Shown here: piece after piece, positions 49,995 through 58,560 of the stretch
How positions within the stretch are numbered: position 1 is the first letter of the stretch
Layout of the letters: each line of letters begins with the position of its first letter
DNA from: Alicyclobacillus sp. SP_1
Lineage (GTDB): Bacteria > Bacillota > Bacilli > Alicyclobacillales > Alicyclobacillaceae
Direction of reading: 5' to 3'
Assembly: GCF_024706985.1 (NCBI RefSeq)
Contig: NZ_JAMCCX010000061.1
Location: forward strand, 62,001 to 126,000
DNA: 64,000 bases
The notes under the pieces: generated by a model
The model's database searches: none
The model's input: the letters and a program-made list of their open reading frames with translations, nothing else
What the model was told of the DNA's origin: nothing
Translations under genes and position numbers: made by a program

Positions 49995-50867
49995 TTATGA
50001 GGTTGTCCACCCTCGAGTTGCAAACAGTTCCGCAATTTGCTGCCGTCGCGCCGGATGCTCGCCATCGACCGAGTCTGCTACTTGTGCCATGACGGTTGTC
50101 AAATCCCGGTATAGTTGCAGCAAAACGGGATCAAAAGCAAGAGCATCTAAGTGTCTCGAAATCGTGGCTGTGTCACCCCGACTCACGGGTCCGGTCAACG
50201 CTTTGTTAATGCCGAGTCGCGCTATGTTGTCGAGAGAGGTTTGCATCAGGGGCAACAGGGGGTGGATGCCGGCGTCGCCAGGCATGAGTCGGGCCGCTAC
50301 GTCCGCCAGAGCAACCAGCGCGTTCGAGGCGAGCACTGCGGCAGCGTGGTACTTCGCCTTGTCACTCGCGTTCAGAAGTAATACCTCTCCATTCCATCGC
50401 CGCACGAATTCGCAGCAGGTTGCTACGGCCCTCTCGTCGCCTTCCAAGCCAAAATAAATTCCTTTGGCCCAGTCGTCCGGCAAAGACTCGGTGAGGGCCG
50501 CGAGCGGGTGCATACTAGCTGTCGACACACCCACGTCTCTCAAGGCATCGAGTGCATGATGGTCGAGACTTCCCGACAGATGAATAGCCATCGTGGCCGA
50601 AGATTGGCATTGACTGAGCAGATGCGCTGTCTGTGCAATTCTATCGTCTGGTGTGCAGACGGCGATGATGTCGATGTGCCCCCAGAGGGAGCTCTGACGA
50701 GCTTCGTCCAAATCCATCACCGGAGTCTGAAACCGCTGGCGATATCTCTGTCCAGCGTTCGCGTGGGGCCGAGGCGTCACCGCCCCTACAATGTCTTCAT
50801 TGACCGCGAGGAGAAGTTGTGACAGCGCAGTGGACGCCTTTCCGCAACCCATCATCAGCCATCGCAC
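49995..50867 (-). CDS. Rossmann/DUF2520 oxidoreductase, likely ketopantoate reductase
   Basis: This 290-residue protein has an N-terminal Rossmann domain (MMGCGKASTALSQLL, IDIIAVCTPDDRIAQTA, IHLSGSLDHHAL, STASMHPLAALTES) and a C-terminal all-helical DUF2520 domain (SDKAKYHAAAVLASNALVAL). Being first in an operon with panB and panC, it most likely reduces ketopantoate to pantoate in place of PanE, as proposed for the COG5495-type PanG enzymes. That role is inference from context. GTG 50867 has GGGGGA 7 bases upstream. Confidence 0.85.
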   Translation of the reverse strand: MRWLMMGCGKASTALSQLLLAVNEDIVGAVTPRPHANAGQRYRQRFQTPVMDLDEARQSSLWGHIDIIAVCTPDDRIAQTAHLLSQCQSSATMAIHLSGSLDHHALDALRDVGVSTASMHPLAALTESLPDDWAKGIYFGLEGDERAVATCCEFVRRWNGEVLLLNASDKAKYHAAAVLASNALVALADVAARLMPGDAGIHPLLPLMQTSLDNIARLGINKALTGPVSRGDTATISRHLDALAFDPVLLQLYRDLTTVMAQVADSVDGEHPARRQQIAELFATRGWTTS

Positions 50868-51019
50868 AGCAATGTCCCCCTCTCTGTTGGCATGTCAGCA
50901 TGCTTGAAATCAGTGTACCAAATTGGGCAAATCTAGACGCCTATCCTTGCCAATCGCAGGCTCCATTGCATTTATTACAACGTGCCCCGCACCAATATCT
51001 CATCTAGGAGGGATTGCAT

Positions 51020-51139
51020 ATGTACGGAGTATTCGGCGGATATACTCGCTGGGCAGTGGTGTTTCTCATCATCTTCGTGCTCTTCTTCCTGCTCGTCCCG
51101 GGTTATACCACCACCTGCACGACCACGCCAGTTGCCTGA
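51020..51139 (+). CDS. Short YjcZ-like hydrophobic peptide
   Basis: This is a 39-residue gene below usual length cut-offs. AGGAGGG lies 7 bases before ATG 51020, and a perfect intrinsic terminator follows 20 bases after the stop, so it looks like a complete transcription unit. It begins MYGVFGGYTR, then carries one helix (AVVFLIIFVLFFLLVPGY) and ends in a Thr/Cys-rich tail. The Gly/Tyr/Phe start followed by a single helix resembles the YjcZ-type sporulation peptides of Bacillus. The assignment to that family is tentative. Confidence 0.72.
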   Translation: MYGVFGGYTRWAVVFLIIFVLFFLLVPGYTTTCTTTPVA

Positions 51140-51155
51140 GTCCAGACAGCAGAAG

Positions 51156-51188
51156 AAAAGAGAGCGACGAATGCGTCGCTCTCTTTTT
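51156..51188. terminator. Perfect bidirectional intrinsic terminator
   Basis: AAAAGAGAGCGACG and CGTCGCTCTCTTTT enclose the loop AATG, with T on the plus strand and A (T on the minus strand) on the other side. It serves the small YjcZ-like gene and the convergent glycine-rich gene. Confidence 0.93.
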
Positions 51189-51230
51189 CGTGGGGAGGAG
51201 TGACCGAGCGAGACGGACCATGGAATGCTC

Positions 51231-51728
51231 TCAAAACCAAAAAGGGAAGCCCCCCATTCCACCGCCAGTCCATGCTTTGGGTGACCAAAATCCGCCAAAA
51301 CCTCTGTTCGATCCGCCTCTTGCCTGTTGCTGCTGCCCCATGTTCCCAAACGGGAATCCACCGCCGAAAGGAGAGCCGCCTCCAAACGGAAATCCGCCTC
51401 CAAAAGGGAATGAGTTAGCATTTCCAGTCCCGGATGGCTGTCGATTCCCTCCGCCAAATCCTCCGAAGCCGCCCAATCCTCCAAATCCACGTCCCGTGTT
51501 TCCGCCCATCATGCGCTTTGCCCCGCGAGTCCCGCCCCATGCGCCGAGCATGGGCAGCAAAAAGAGGGGCAGAAAGCAAAGCTCTGCATCGACGGGCTGA
51601 GTCGATGCTCCAGCGTTTACTCGCGATTTCCCACGAACGGGCCCGCTCCGTGTGGACTTTGGAGCGACGCGCTTGGTAGACCGAGCGTGTGTACCTGTTG
51701 GTTGCCGATGACTTTTCGAAGAAGCCAC
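51231..51728 (-). CDS. Glycine-rich protein with FPFGGG repeats and one membrane segment
   Basis: I do not recognise this 165-residue protein. Residues 1-45 are basic and Ser/Thr/Arg-rich, residues 50-66 are hydrophobic (ELCFLPLFLLPMLGAWGG), and residues 75-165 are almost only Gly, Phe, Pro and Asn, with the repeated unit FPFGGG or SPFGGG and flanking FGGLGGFGGFGGG. It ends in GGFPFWF. AAAGGAGG 8 bases before GTG 51728 makes it a real gene. Such Gly/Phe-rich tails occur in spore-coat and other structural proteins, and a membrane- or coat-associated scaffold is a guess. The opposite strand is open because of its Pro codons. Confidence 0.75.
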   Translation of the reverse strand: MASSKSHRQPTGTHARSTKRVAPKSTRSGPVRGKSRVNAGASTQPVDAELCFLPLFLLPMLGAWGGTRGAKRMMGGNTGRGFGGLGGFGGFGGGNRQPSGTGNANSFPFGGGFPFGGGSPFGGGFPFGNMGQQQQARGGSNRGFGGFWSPKAWTGGGMGGFPFWF

Positions 51729-51975
51729 TGAGTTCGCCTCCTTTCTCCATACTCTATGTTGTCGGTGTCACGGCTTCTTCAGCGCAGATGAAGAGGTGAT
51801 GGCCCATGCGATGAGGAGAAACGGTAGTTTTTGACCATTGGGTGGCCAGAGACGCGTACAAGCGACTCTACAGATACAAAACATCGTGGCATACTATATA
51901 TGGACGGACACGCGCTGTGGTCCGGAGCAAAGTGGGCTTTAAGCACGTCCCGATGTAGGAAAGGTGGATGCTGGA

Positions 51976-52353
51976 ATGACTCGACCAAGCGCACCTGTCG
52001 GAGAAAAGGTCATTATCGTCGAAGGAAAGACGGACTGCCAACGCATTCAACAGCTTCTCCGGGAGCGCGTGCGGATTCTCTGTACACGAGGAACCCTGTC
52101 CTACGAAAAATTAGAGGAGGAGATTGTCCCGCTACAACAGGAGGATGTCTATATCTTAGTCGATGCCGATGCCCCCGGCGACAAGTTGCGTCAGCAACTG
52201 CGGCGGGAATTGCCGAATGCCCGCCATCTGTATACGCGCAGAATGTATCGAGAAGTCGCGCGCACGCCGCTCGAATATTTGCTAAAAATTCTCGCTGAAG
52301 CTCACTTTGCAGTGGCAGAACCCGATGGTGTATGCTTTCGTCGGGACATTTGA
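51976..52353 (+). CDS. Small Toprim-domain protein
   Basis: This 125-residue protein is little more than a Toprim fold. The conserved acidic motifs are visible: EKVIIVEGKTDCQRIQQLL with its catalytic-type glutamate, and VYILVDADAPGDKLRQQL with the Asp-x-Asp pair. Toprim domains bind magnesium in primases, topoisomerases and RNase M5. A small protein of this size resembles the N-terminal half of RNase M5 (RnmV/YabF), but it lacks the C-terminal rRNA-binding domain, so the substrate is unknown. ATG 51976 is preferred to GTG 51964 by spacing from AAAGGTGG. Confidence 0.83.
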   Translation: MTRPSAPVGEKVIIVEGKTDCQRIQQLLRERVRILCTRGTLSYEKLEEEIVPLQQEDVYILVDADAPGDKLRQQLRRELPNARHLYTRRMYREVARTPLEYLLKILAEAHFAVAEPDGVCFRRDI

Positions 52354-52434
52354 CGGAGTTTCCTACTCGCGTCGAATGAACCGGGTGCAACATGTCGAGT
52401 GCATAGGTTCCTAGTTGAAGTGAGGAGGTTTGTC

Positions 52435-52635
52435 ATGTCAGAGCCAACTATCATCAAAGTCAATGATAACGGGTCGCTCCGTGTCAAGGGTCCTGTCATT
52501 CTCGAGGATGCTGAAGGCAATCATTTCGAGGTGAAGGAATCCTTTTCACTGTGCCGCTGCGGCCATTCGAAGAACAAGCCATTTTGTGACGGCACGCATC
52601 GCGAAATTGGCTTTCAAGATGTCTCTCGAGCTTAA
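52435..52635 (+). CDS. CDGSH iron-sulfur protein
   Basis: This 66-residue protein carries the CDGSH-type [2Fe-2S] site, here LCRCGHSKNKPFCDGTH, with three Cys and one His ligand. The N-terminal half is a strand-rich DUF-like region (VNDNGSLRVKGPVILEDAEG). Bacterial members of this size are simple electron or iron-sulfur carriers. GAGGAGG precedes ATG 52435. It stands between the Toprim gene and a ferritin-VIT1 iron exporter, matching the iron theme of the region. Confidence 0.93.
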   Translation: MSEPTIIKVNDNGSLRVKGPVILEDAEGNHFEVKESFSLCRCGHSKNKPFCDGTHREIGFQDVSRA

Positions 52636-52709
52636 ATTTTGCAGATAGACGTTCACAGCGGCGCGTGCCTTGTGAACAGCGTCGTATCGACTCCTCTGAG
52701 CACGACATC

Positions 52710-52736
52710 GGCACTCCTCGGTGGAGTGCCTTTTTT
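52710..52736 (+). terminator. Intrinsic terminator after the CDGSH gene
   Basis: GGCACTCC (52710-52717) pairs with GGAGTGCC (52723-52730) around TCGGT, followed by six T. Confidence 0.92.
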
Positions 52737-52825
52737 GTCTGTATTTGCGGCACAAAAGTCGAGAAATCGATGTTTGGACTGCCTCCCATGTGGTACACTG
52801 TTGCTCGAATTAGGGAGGTGTCTTC

Positions 52826-53956
52826 TTGGACAAGTATCTGCAGAAGACCCTGATGGAGAACTGGCGTCGGGAAATGAAGGCTGCGCATCTCTATCAAGTG
52901 TCTGCGGAAAAAGAGAAGGACGCACGACGGAAAGAGATATTAAAGCGTCTTGCCGAAGTGGAATACAAGCATGCACAATTGTGGGTGGACAAGCTGGCGG
53001 AGTATGGTGTTGAGGTACAGCCGGAGAGCGTCCCCATGCCTGCGGCTCCGACCGGAGACGTGGTCGAGTTGATGCAACAAATTGAAGCAGTGGAACAAGG
53101 AAATGATGCGTGGTACCAGTCGCAGAGAAATGTATTGGACCAACCGGATATTCTCAGTATCCTCGACATCATTGACGAGGATGAGAAACAACACCACTCA
53201 CTCGACGACTTATTTCAGGCGCCTGCGTCACCAGGGAAAAAACTGAAACGCATCTGGGGCGACGAGCGCTGGCACAAAAGGGAGAGCGGGGGCTGGGTCG
53301 GGGACGCCATTTATGGGGTCAATGACGGTCTCGGAGCCATTTTCGGAATCATCGCAGGTGTGGCTGGATACACAAATCAAAATACGGAAATTCTCATTTC
53401 TGGCATGTTTGGTGCTCTGGCGTCCACTTTGTCCATGGGAGCTGGCGCATATTTGGCCGCAAAGTCAGAAAATGAACTGATGGAGTCTGAACTGGCTTCC
53501 GAGCGTCGCGAGATTCTCGAAAATCCAGACCATGAGCGAGAAGAACTGGCGTTGTTGTACGAGTTAAAAGGCTTTGAGGCAGCGGAAGCCGAACGCATTG
53601 CCAGTCAAATTTCGAGCGATCCGGACGTGTTCATGAAGACCATGGCCCAAGAGGAACTGGGCATCCATGAGACGAGCGCATCGAATCCCTGGCAGTCGGC
53701 TATCTTTGGCGCGGCATCGACGCTCGTTGGCGCGGTCATTCCGCTCATTCCGTTTTTCTTCATGCAAGGCGCCATCGCCTTGATTGTGGCGGCCGCCATC
53801 TCCATCTTGGCACATTTCGTGGTAGGCGCCTTAAAGAGTCGCATCACGGTGCGTTCCTGGTGGGTGAGTGGCTTAGAAATGACCTTGGTCGGCGTTATCG
53901 TCGGTGGCGTGTCCTATGCTTTAGGTGAAATCGGAAGGATTCTTCTCGTGCATTGA
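52826..53956 (+). CDS. Ferritin-like/VIT1 fusion protein (MbfA-like iron exporter)
   Basis: This 376-residue protein combines a ferritin-like four-helix domain at residues 1-145 (NWRREMKAAHLYQVSAEKEK, EVEYKHAQLWVDKL, LDIIDEDEKQHHSLDDL) with a VIT1/CCC1 membrane domain at 155-376 (VGDAIYGVNDGLGAIFGIIA, MGAGAYLAAKSENEL and three further helices). This is the layout of MbfA, a membrane-bound ferritin that exports iron and protects against peroxide. The glutamates of the ferritin part provide the metal site. TTG 52826 follows GGGAGGTG. It is monocistronic between two strong terminators. Confidence 0.92.
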   Translation: MDKYLQKTLMENWRREMKAAHLYQVSAEKEKDARRKEILKRLAEVEYKHAQLWVDKLAEYGVEVQPESVPMPAAPTGDVVELMQQIEAVEQGNDAWYQSQRNVLDQPDILSILDIIDEDEKQHHSLDDLFQAPASPGKKLKRIWGDERWHKRESGGWVGDAIYGVNDGLGAIFGIIAGVAGYTNQNTEILISGMFGALASTLSMGAGAYLAAKSENELMESELASERREILENPDHEREELALLYELKGFEAAEAERIASQISSDPDVFMKTMAQEELGIHETSASNPWQSAIFGAASTLVGAVIPLIPFFFMQGAIALIVAAAISILAHFVVGALKSRITVRSWWVSGLEMTLVGVIVGGVSYALGEIGRILLVH

Positions 53957-54025
53957 TGTGCTGTGTGACCCAACTTCGACGCATCCCTTGGCCCTGAAAG
54001 GGATGGTACCCACACGCGTTGGTGA

Positions 54026-54055
54026 CTTGCCTGCATTCCATGCAGGCAAGTTTTT
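54026..54055 (+). terminator. Intrinsic terminator after the ferritin-VIT1 gene
   Basis: CTTGCCTGCA (54026-54035) pairs perfectly with TGCAGGCAAG (54041-54050) around TTCCA, followed by five T. Confidence 0.92.
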
Positions 54056-54147
54056 ATGCATCTTGGGCAGAGGTGCCCTGCAGTCTGAGCCCAAGTGCGG
54101 CCTGTTCCTCCGCATTCGCCCGTAGTGCCCCAGCACGAGCGTGCGAC

Positions 54148-54897
54148 CTAGGCCAGCTTTGTCAGAATGTCCGGCCCATTCTCGGTGACCACGAGCGTGT
54201 GCTCGTATTGAATGGATAGTCCGCCATCCGCCGTTCTTGCGGTCCAGCCGTCGTCGTCCACGGTGCACTCGTACGATCCGGTATTGACCATCGGCTCAAT
54301 CGTAAACGCCATTCCTTTTTTGATTTTCGGTCCTTTGTGTGGCGGTCCAAAATGCAATACTTCGGGACTCTCATGCATTTGGCGGCCGATACCATGACCG
54401 ATAAAGTCGCGCACTACCGAAAAGCCTTGCCCTTCGACAAAAGTCTGGATGGCATGGCCGATGTCCGAAATGTGGTTGTCCAGGACGGCCTGTTCAATGC
54501 CGATGTAGAGCGACTGTTCGGTCACCTGCATGAGTCGCGAAGCGGTCTCGCTCAGTTCACCAATGCCATAACTCCAGGCAGAATCCGCATGAAGTCCTTT
54601 ATGGAGGGCGACCATGTCGACGGTGATGATGTCCCCTGAGCGCAGCCGGTAATCACTGGGGAAGCCATGACAGACCACATCGTTCACGGACGTGCACGCT
54701 GCATAGGGATAGCCTTTGTATCCCTTCTGTGCCGGAATCATGCCATGCTTCGTCAAGAAGTCTTCCACAAATCGGTCGATTTGCATGGTCGTAACGCCTT
54801 CGCGGATAAAGCTACGCAGTGCCTCATGACAGCTGGCAACAACCTGCCCCGCTTCTCGCATCAATTGAATTTCATGACGACTTTTCGCGATAATCAA
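54148..54897 (-). CDS. map: Methionine aminopeptidase, type I
   Basis: This 249-residue enzyme removes the initiator methionine from new proteins. The dinuclear metal site is complete: Asp in ITVDMVALHKGLHADSAW (two aspartates), His in GHGIGRQMHES, Glu in FTIEPMV and a final Glu in the IQYEHTLVV strand. TTG 54897 has GGGAGG 8 bases upstream. It is not next to the adk/infA ribosomal cluster where map commonly sits, so it may be a second copy such as B. subtilis YflG. Confidence 0.94.
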   Translation of the reverse strand: MIIAKSRHEIQLMREAGQVVASCHEALRSFIREGVTTMQIDRFVEDFLTKHGMIPAQKGYKGYPYAACTSVNDVVCHGFPSDYRLRSGDIITVDMVALHKGLHADSAWSYGIGELSETASRLMQVTEQSLYIGIEQAVLDNHISDIGHAIQTFVEGQGFSVVRDFIGHGIGRQMHESPEVLHFGPPHKGPKIKKGMAFTIEPMVNTGSYECTVDDDGWTARTADGGLSIQYEHTLVVTENGPDILTKLA

Positions 54898-55114
54898 TCA
54901 CAAATCCTCCCACAATCTCTGTCTTTCTTACTTTAGCATAAAGTCGCGTTGGTTCAACAACGGGATGGGCCAGAGATATTCTAGTAGTTCGGCGCAAACG
55001 ATGGCCGTTTTGCGAGGTGTACCATTTGTCAGGAATGCTTGTGGTCCGATAGACTGAGTGGGAGAGACCGAGGCCTGGGTGCCATGGACCGGTAGGATAC
55101 GAGGAGGAGATTGC

Positions 55115-55879
55115 ATGCGACGTTTCATCGATTTGAGTGTCCCGCTCGACAACGATGCCAAGGAACCCTTTCCGCCGCATATCGAGTATCAGAATCATCG
55201 CGACAGTTTGCCACTGGCTGCGCGGGCGTTTGGCATTCAGGAGTCGGATTGGCCTGATGGCAAAGCGTGGGCGGCAGAAGAAGTGACTCTTACGACCCAT
55301 ACCGGAACACATGTCGATGCACCCTACCATTACTGGGACACGACGGCGGGCAAACCCGCCAAAACGGTCGATGAATTGCCGCTGGAATGGTTTTATGGGC
55401 CGGGCGTGCTGCTTGATTTTACCCATAAGCGTGCTGGCGAGGAAATCTCCCGGGACGAAGTCGAGACTGCGCTCGCCCGGATTTCTCACACGTTACACCC
55501 GGGAGAAATCGTCCTCGTTCGCACGGGCTGTGACAAACTCTTGTTTGAGCCAGGGTTTATGGATGCGCACCCGGGGATGAGTGCGGACGCAACGCGCTAT
55601 TTGATTGAATGCGGAATTAAGGTGATGGGAACGGATGCGTATGGATGGGATGTCCCTTTTCATGTGCAGGGCGAACAGTTTCGCGCCACAGGCAATCCAG
55701 ATGTCATCTGGGCAGCCCACTATGTGGGTAAAGAACTTGAGTACTGTCAAATAGAGAAGCTGGCCAACTTGGACAAAATTCCGTCACCCACAGGCTTTAC
55801 TGTGGTTGCATTTCCAGTGAAGCTTGCCCGAGCCAGCGCCTCTTGGGTGAGACCAGTTGCCATTGTTGAAGAAGACTGA
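55115..55879 (+). CDS. Kynurenine-formamidase-like (cyclase family) metal hydrolase
   Basis: This 254-residue enzyme belongs to the KynB/cyclase family. The metal-binding signature TTHTGTHVDAPYHYW is intact. In tryptophan degradation KynB hydrolyses N-formylkynurenine; other family members act on different amides or lactones. A kynureninase gene lies 6 kb away, which makes the kynurenine role plausible, but the nearest neighbour is a convergent FAH-family gene. Relative to KynB (about 205-210 residues) it is longer, so other substrates remain possible. ATG 55115 follows GAGGAGGAG. Confidence 0.85.
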   Translation: MRRFIDLSVPLDNDAKEPFPPHIEYQNHRDSLPLAARAFGIQESDWPDGKAWAAEEVTLTTHTGTHVDAPYHYWDTTAGKPAKTVDELPLEWFYGPGVLLDFTHKRAGEEISRDEVETALARISHTLHPGEIVLVRTGCDKLLFEPGFMDAHPGMSADATRYLIECGIKVMGTDAYGWDVPFHVQGEQFRATGNPDVIWAAHYVGKELEYCQIEKLANLDKIPSPTGFTVVAFPVKLARASASWVRPVAIVEED

Positions 55880-55891
55880 GGATTGATGCGG

Positions 55892-56836
55892 TCACATCGC
55901 ACTGGATGCGACAATCGAATTGCGGAGTTTCCCAAGGCCGGTGATTTCCAGTTCCACCACATCGCCGGGTTCCAGCCAACGATGCACTTCGGGACCGAGT
56001 TCAAGTAGGCAGCCAGTGCCAACCGTTCCAGACCCAATCAAGTCGCCTGGATAGACCGTGACTTCGTCCGCCGCACGCTCCAGCATCTCGCCGAACGTGT
56101 AGTGCATGTCGTGCGCATTACCGTGGGAAAGTAGTCGCCCATTCACGGTGGCGGTCATCTCCAAGTGGTATCGGTCGCCATCGCGGTAGGCGTCTAATTC
56201 ATCTGGAGTGGCAATGTACGGTCCCATCGAAGTCGCGAAATCTTTGCCTTTGGCGGGTCCGAGTCCAATCGGGCTCTCGGCTAGTTGCAGGTCTCGAGCA
56301 CTCCAGTCATTTAATATCACGTAGCCGAAGATAGAGCCTTCTGCCTCACGGGCAGAGATGTTTTGCACCTTCCGACCGACGACGGCAGCCAGTTCCAACT
56401 CATAGTCCAGCCAGTTGGCATGTCGAGGTTTGGTGATGGTTGCATCGGGGCCCACGATGGATTGGTGATTGGAGAAATAAAATGCAGGTAGGTCGTACCA
56501 CTGTGGGACCATGTCTAGTCCGGCCCGCCGCCTAGCATCCAACACGTGTTTTTCAAAGGCAAAGAAGTCGCGGAAGCTCTTTGGACGCGGCAAGGGAGCA
56601 AGCAGTTGTACGTCTGACAAGGCATATATCCCCTTCGCACCAATCAAACTTTCAACGGTGAGCGATTCGTCCAACTGGCGCGCCAAGTCCAGATGTTTGT
56701 GGGAATCTTCGAGAAAATCCAACAGGTTGTTTGGCAACTTACCGCCCGAGATGGCCGCCATGTCCATCACCAACGAACCATTGATCCACCCCGACCGCTC
56801 GCCAGCAGTCGGGGTTTGAAATGTGACAAATTTCAT
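55892..56836 (-). CDS. Fumarylacetoacetate hydrolase (FAH) family protein
   Basis: This 314-residue metal enzyme has the FAH fold. The Mg-binding acidic residues appear in LDYELELAAVVGRK and GYVILNDWSARDLQ, and the later LGPAKGKDFATSMGPYIATP and GDLIGSGTVGTGCLLELG are characteristic. Members split C-C bonds in fumarylacetoacetate, acylpyruvates or other catechol-derived diketo acids. An aromatic amino acid role would fit the kynurenine genes nearby, but the substrate is unknown. The start ATG 56836 has AAAGGAG. It lies 16 bases after an MFS exporter gene on the same strand and is probably cotranscribed. Confidence 0.92.
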   Translation of the reverse strand: MKFVTFQTPTAGERSGWINGSLVMDMAAISGGKLPNNLLDFLEDSHKHLDLARQLDESLTVESLIGAKGIYALSDVQLLAPLPRPKSFRDFFAFEKHVLDARRRAGLDMVPQWYDLPAFYFSNHQSIVGPDATITKPRHANWLDYELELAAVVGRKVQNISAREAEGSIFGYVILNDWSARDLQLAESPIGLGPAKGKDFATSMGPYIATPDELDAYRDGDRYHLEMTATVNGRLLSHGNAHDMHYTFGEMLERAADEVTVYPGDLIGSGTVGTGCLLELGPEVHRWLEPGDVVELEITGLGKLRNSIVASSAM

Positions 56837-56852
56837 AGGAGTGCTCCTTTCG

Positions 56853-58460
56853 TCAGGCAGACCGAGGTCGGTCGTTGTTCACGAAGAAGAGGGTGCACAG
56901 AAATCCGATGGCTAGTAGGGCTCCGGCAACCCATATGGAAATTCCAAATGCGTGTAAAAACGAGGCACGCGCATACTGAGAAACGTCGGTGAGCAACGCA
57001 GAGTGACCGTACTTAGCCGCTTCTCCAGAGCCGCGAAATCCTTCACTACCAGCAATGATACCAGCTTTGCTGACGCCTCGCGAGACTTGATGCAGTACTG
57101 ACTGCGTGACGTGAGGGATGCGGATGGACAGGATTTTTGCCTGCAACTGATGCAGGTAACGGTTGTCGAGGACGGCCCCGAGAAACGCAATGCCGAAGGC
57201 TGTGCCAATTTGGCGGCAGACGTTGTTGACCCCAGAAGCCATGCCAGACCTCCGCGGCTCGACGGCTCCGAGAGCTACACTGGTGAGCGGGGGGTTGACC
57301 ATGCCGTTGCCAATGCCGGCCACGATGGCCGCCGGGAATAGAATCGCCCAGTACGGATTGACATGGACACCACTGACACGGGCCATCAAGAGTACGCCGA
57401 CGGTCACGAGCAGCATACCCACGGCAAGTATCCACTTTGGCCCAACGCGATCGCTAAAACGGCCGGCAATGGGAGCGCCCACGAGCACCATGGCACTGAG
57501 CGGCATAAAGCGAAGTCCAGCCGAGAGAGCACTATAACCCATGTAGTTCTGCAGATACAGTGATAGGTAGAAAAACAGCGAATAGAGACCTGCGCTGAGA
57601 CAGAAAGCCGCGACCGTCGCTCCAGTAAAACTTCGGATGGCGAAGAGTCGCAAGTCTACCATCGGGTCTTTAAGACGCAGTTCGCCGAAGATGAAAGCGA
57701 GGAGGCCCACCGCTGCGATGCCGAAGAGCACGAGAATGTACGTGGAGCCAAATCCCTTGCTGCTGCCTTGGATGAGTGCGAGCACCAAGCAAAACATCGT
57801 GACGGTCAGTGTGACCAGACCGTAAATGTCAATGCGCCGCGAGGAATGTTCGTCGCGCGATTCGGGCACAGCCCAGAGGGTGATGAGAATCGCAGCCACG
57901 CCAATGGGGACATTGAGGTAAAAAATCGATTGCCAACTTACCTTCTCTACGAGAACTCCGCCGACGAGGGGACCGATGGCCGTTGCCAGGCCAGCGACGG
58001 CTCCCCAGATGCCAAATGCGGTTCCCCGTTCCCGTCCGTGAAAAATGACTGCAATGATGGCCGCCGACAGAGGAGTCATGGCGGAAGCACCAAGTCCCTG
58101 AATGCCGCGCGCCAAGTTGAGCACGAGAATGGGGGCTAAGCCGATATGGGCAATTTGTGGGGACAGCGACGATAAGAGCGATCCGGTCGAAAACACGGCT
58201 AACCCGGCGATGAACACTTTCTTGCGTCCAAAAATGTCTCCAAGTCGTCCCGCAGTGACGAGAACAACGGCAAAGACGAGAGCGTATCCATTAATCACCC
58301 ACTCTAAGTCGGAAAAATTGGCGTGAGTGTCGAGGCGAATGGTGGGTAACGCCACATTGACAATGGTGACGTCGAGCAGAGACATGAACAGTCCAAAACT
58401 GACTGCAAGAAGTGCCCACCATTTGTGGGGTTGTCGACCTTGGGACAGTGCCGTGGCCAT
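56853..58460 (-). CDS. MFS exporter, DHA2 (EmrB/QacA) family
   Basis: This 535-residue transporter has 14 predicted helices. LFMSLLDVTIVNVALPTI carries the helix 1 motif D1, GRLGDIFGRKKVF is motif A and AVAGLATAIGPLVGGVLVEK is motif C. ATG 58460, with AAAGGAGG upstream, replaces an open-frame start at 58508. A PadR-type regulator is encoded 100 bases upstream on the same strand and probably controls it. Together with the FAH gene it forms an operon, so exported or catabolised aromatic compounds are possible substrates. Confidence 0.92.
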   Translation of the reverse strand: MATALSQGRQPHKWWALLAVSFGLFMSLLDVTIVNVALPTIRLDTHANFSDLEWVINGYALVFAVVLVTAGRLGDIFGRKKVFIAGLAVFSTGSLLSSLSPQIAHIGLAPILVLNLARGIQGLGASAMTPLSAAIIAVIFHGRERGTAFGIWGAVAGLATAIGPLVGGVLVEKVSWQSIFYLNVPIGVAAILITLWAVPESRDEHSSRRIDIYGLVTLTVTMFCLVLALIQGSSKGFGSTYILVLFGIAAVGLLAFIFGELRLKDPMVDLRLFAIRSFTGATVAAFCLSAGLYSLFFYLSLYLQNYMGYSALSAGLRFMPLSAMVLVGAPIAGRFSDRVGPKWILAVGMLLVTVGVLLMARVSGVHVNPYWAILFPAAIVAGIGNGMVNPPLTSVALGAVEPRRSGMASGVNNVCRQIGTAFGIAFLGAVLDNRYLHQLQAKILSIRIPHVTQSVLHQVSRGVSKAGIIAGSEGFRGSGEAAKYGHSALLTDVSQYARASFLHAFGISIWVAGALLAIGFLCTLFFVNNDRPRSA

Positions 58461-58560
58461 GAAAGAGCCTCCTTTACGTTGTGGACATCCAACCTGCGGA
58501 GCCTTCACACAGGGACTTCTCGTGTCGATGTTCTTGATGTGTGGGCGCTTCGCGCCTGTT

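Noticed and set aside
50923-51600. A 225-codon Pro-rich plus-strand frame
   Set aside because: It is the complement of the Gly-rich minus-strand gene (GGN codons become CCN) and also runs over the YjcZ-like gene and a terminator.
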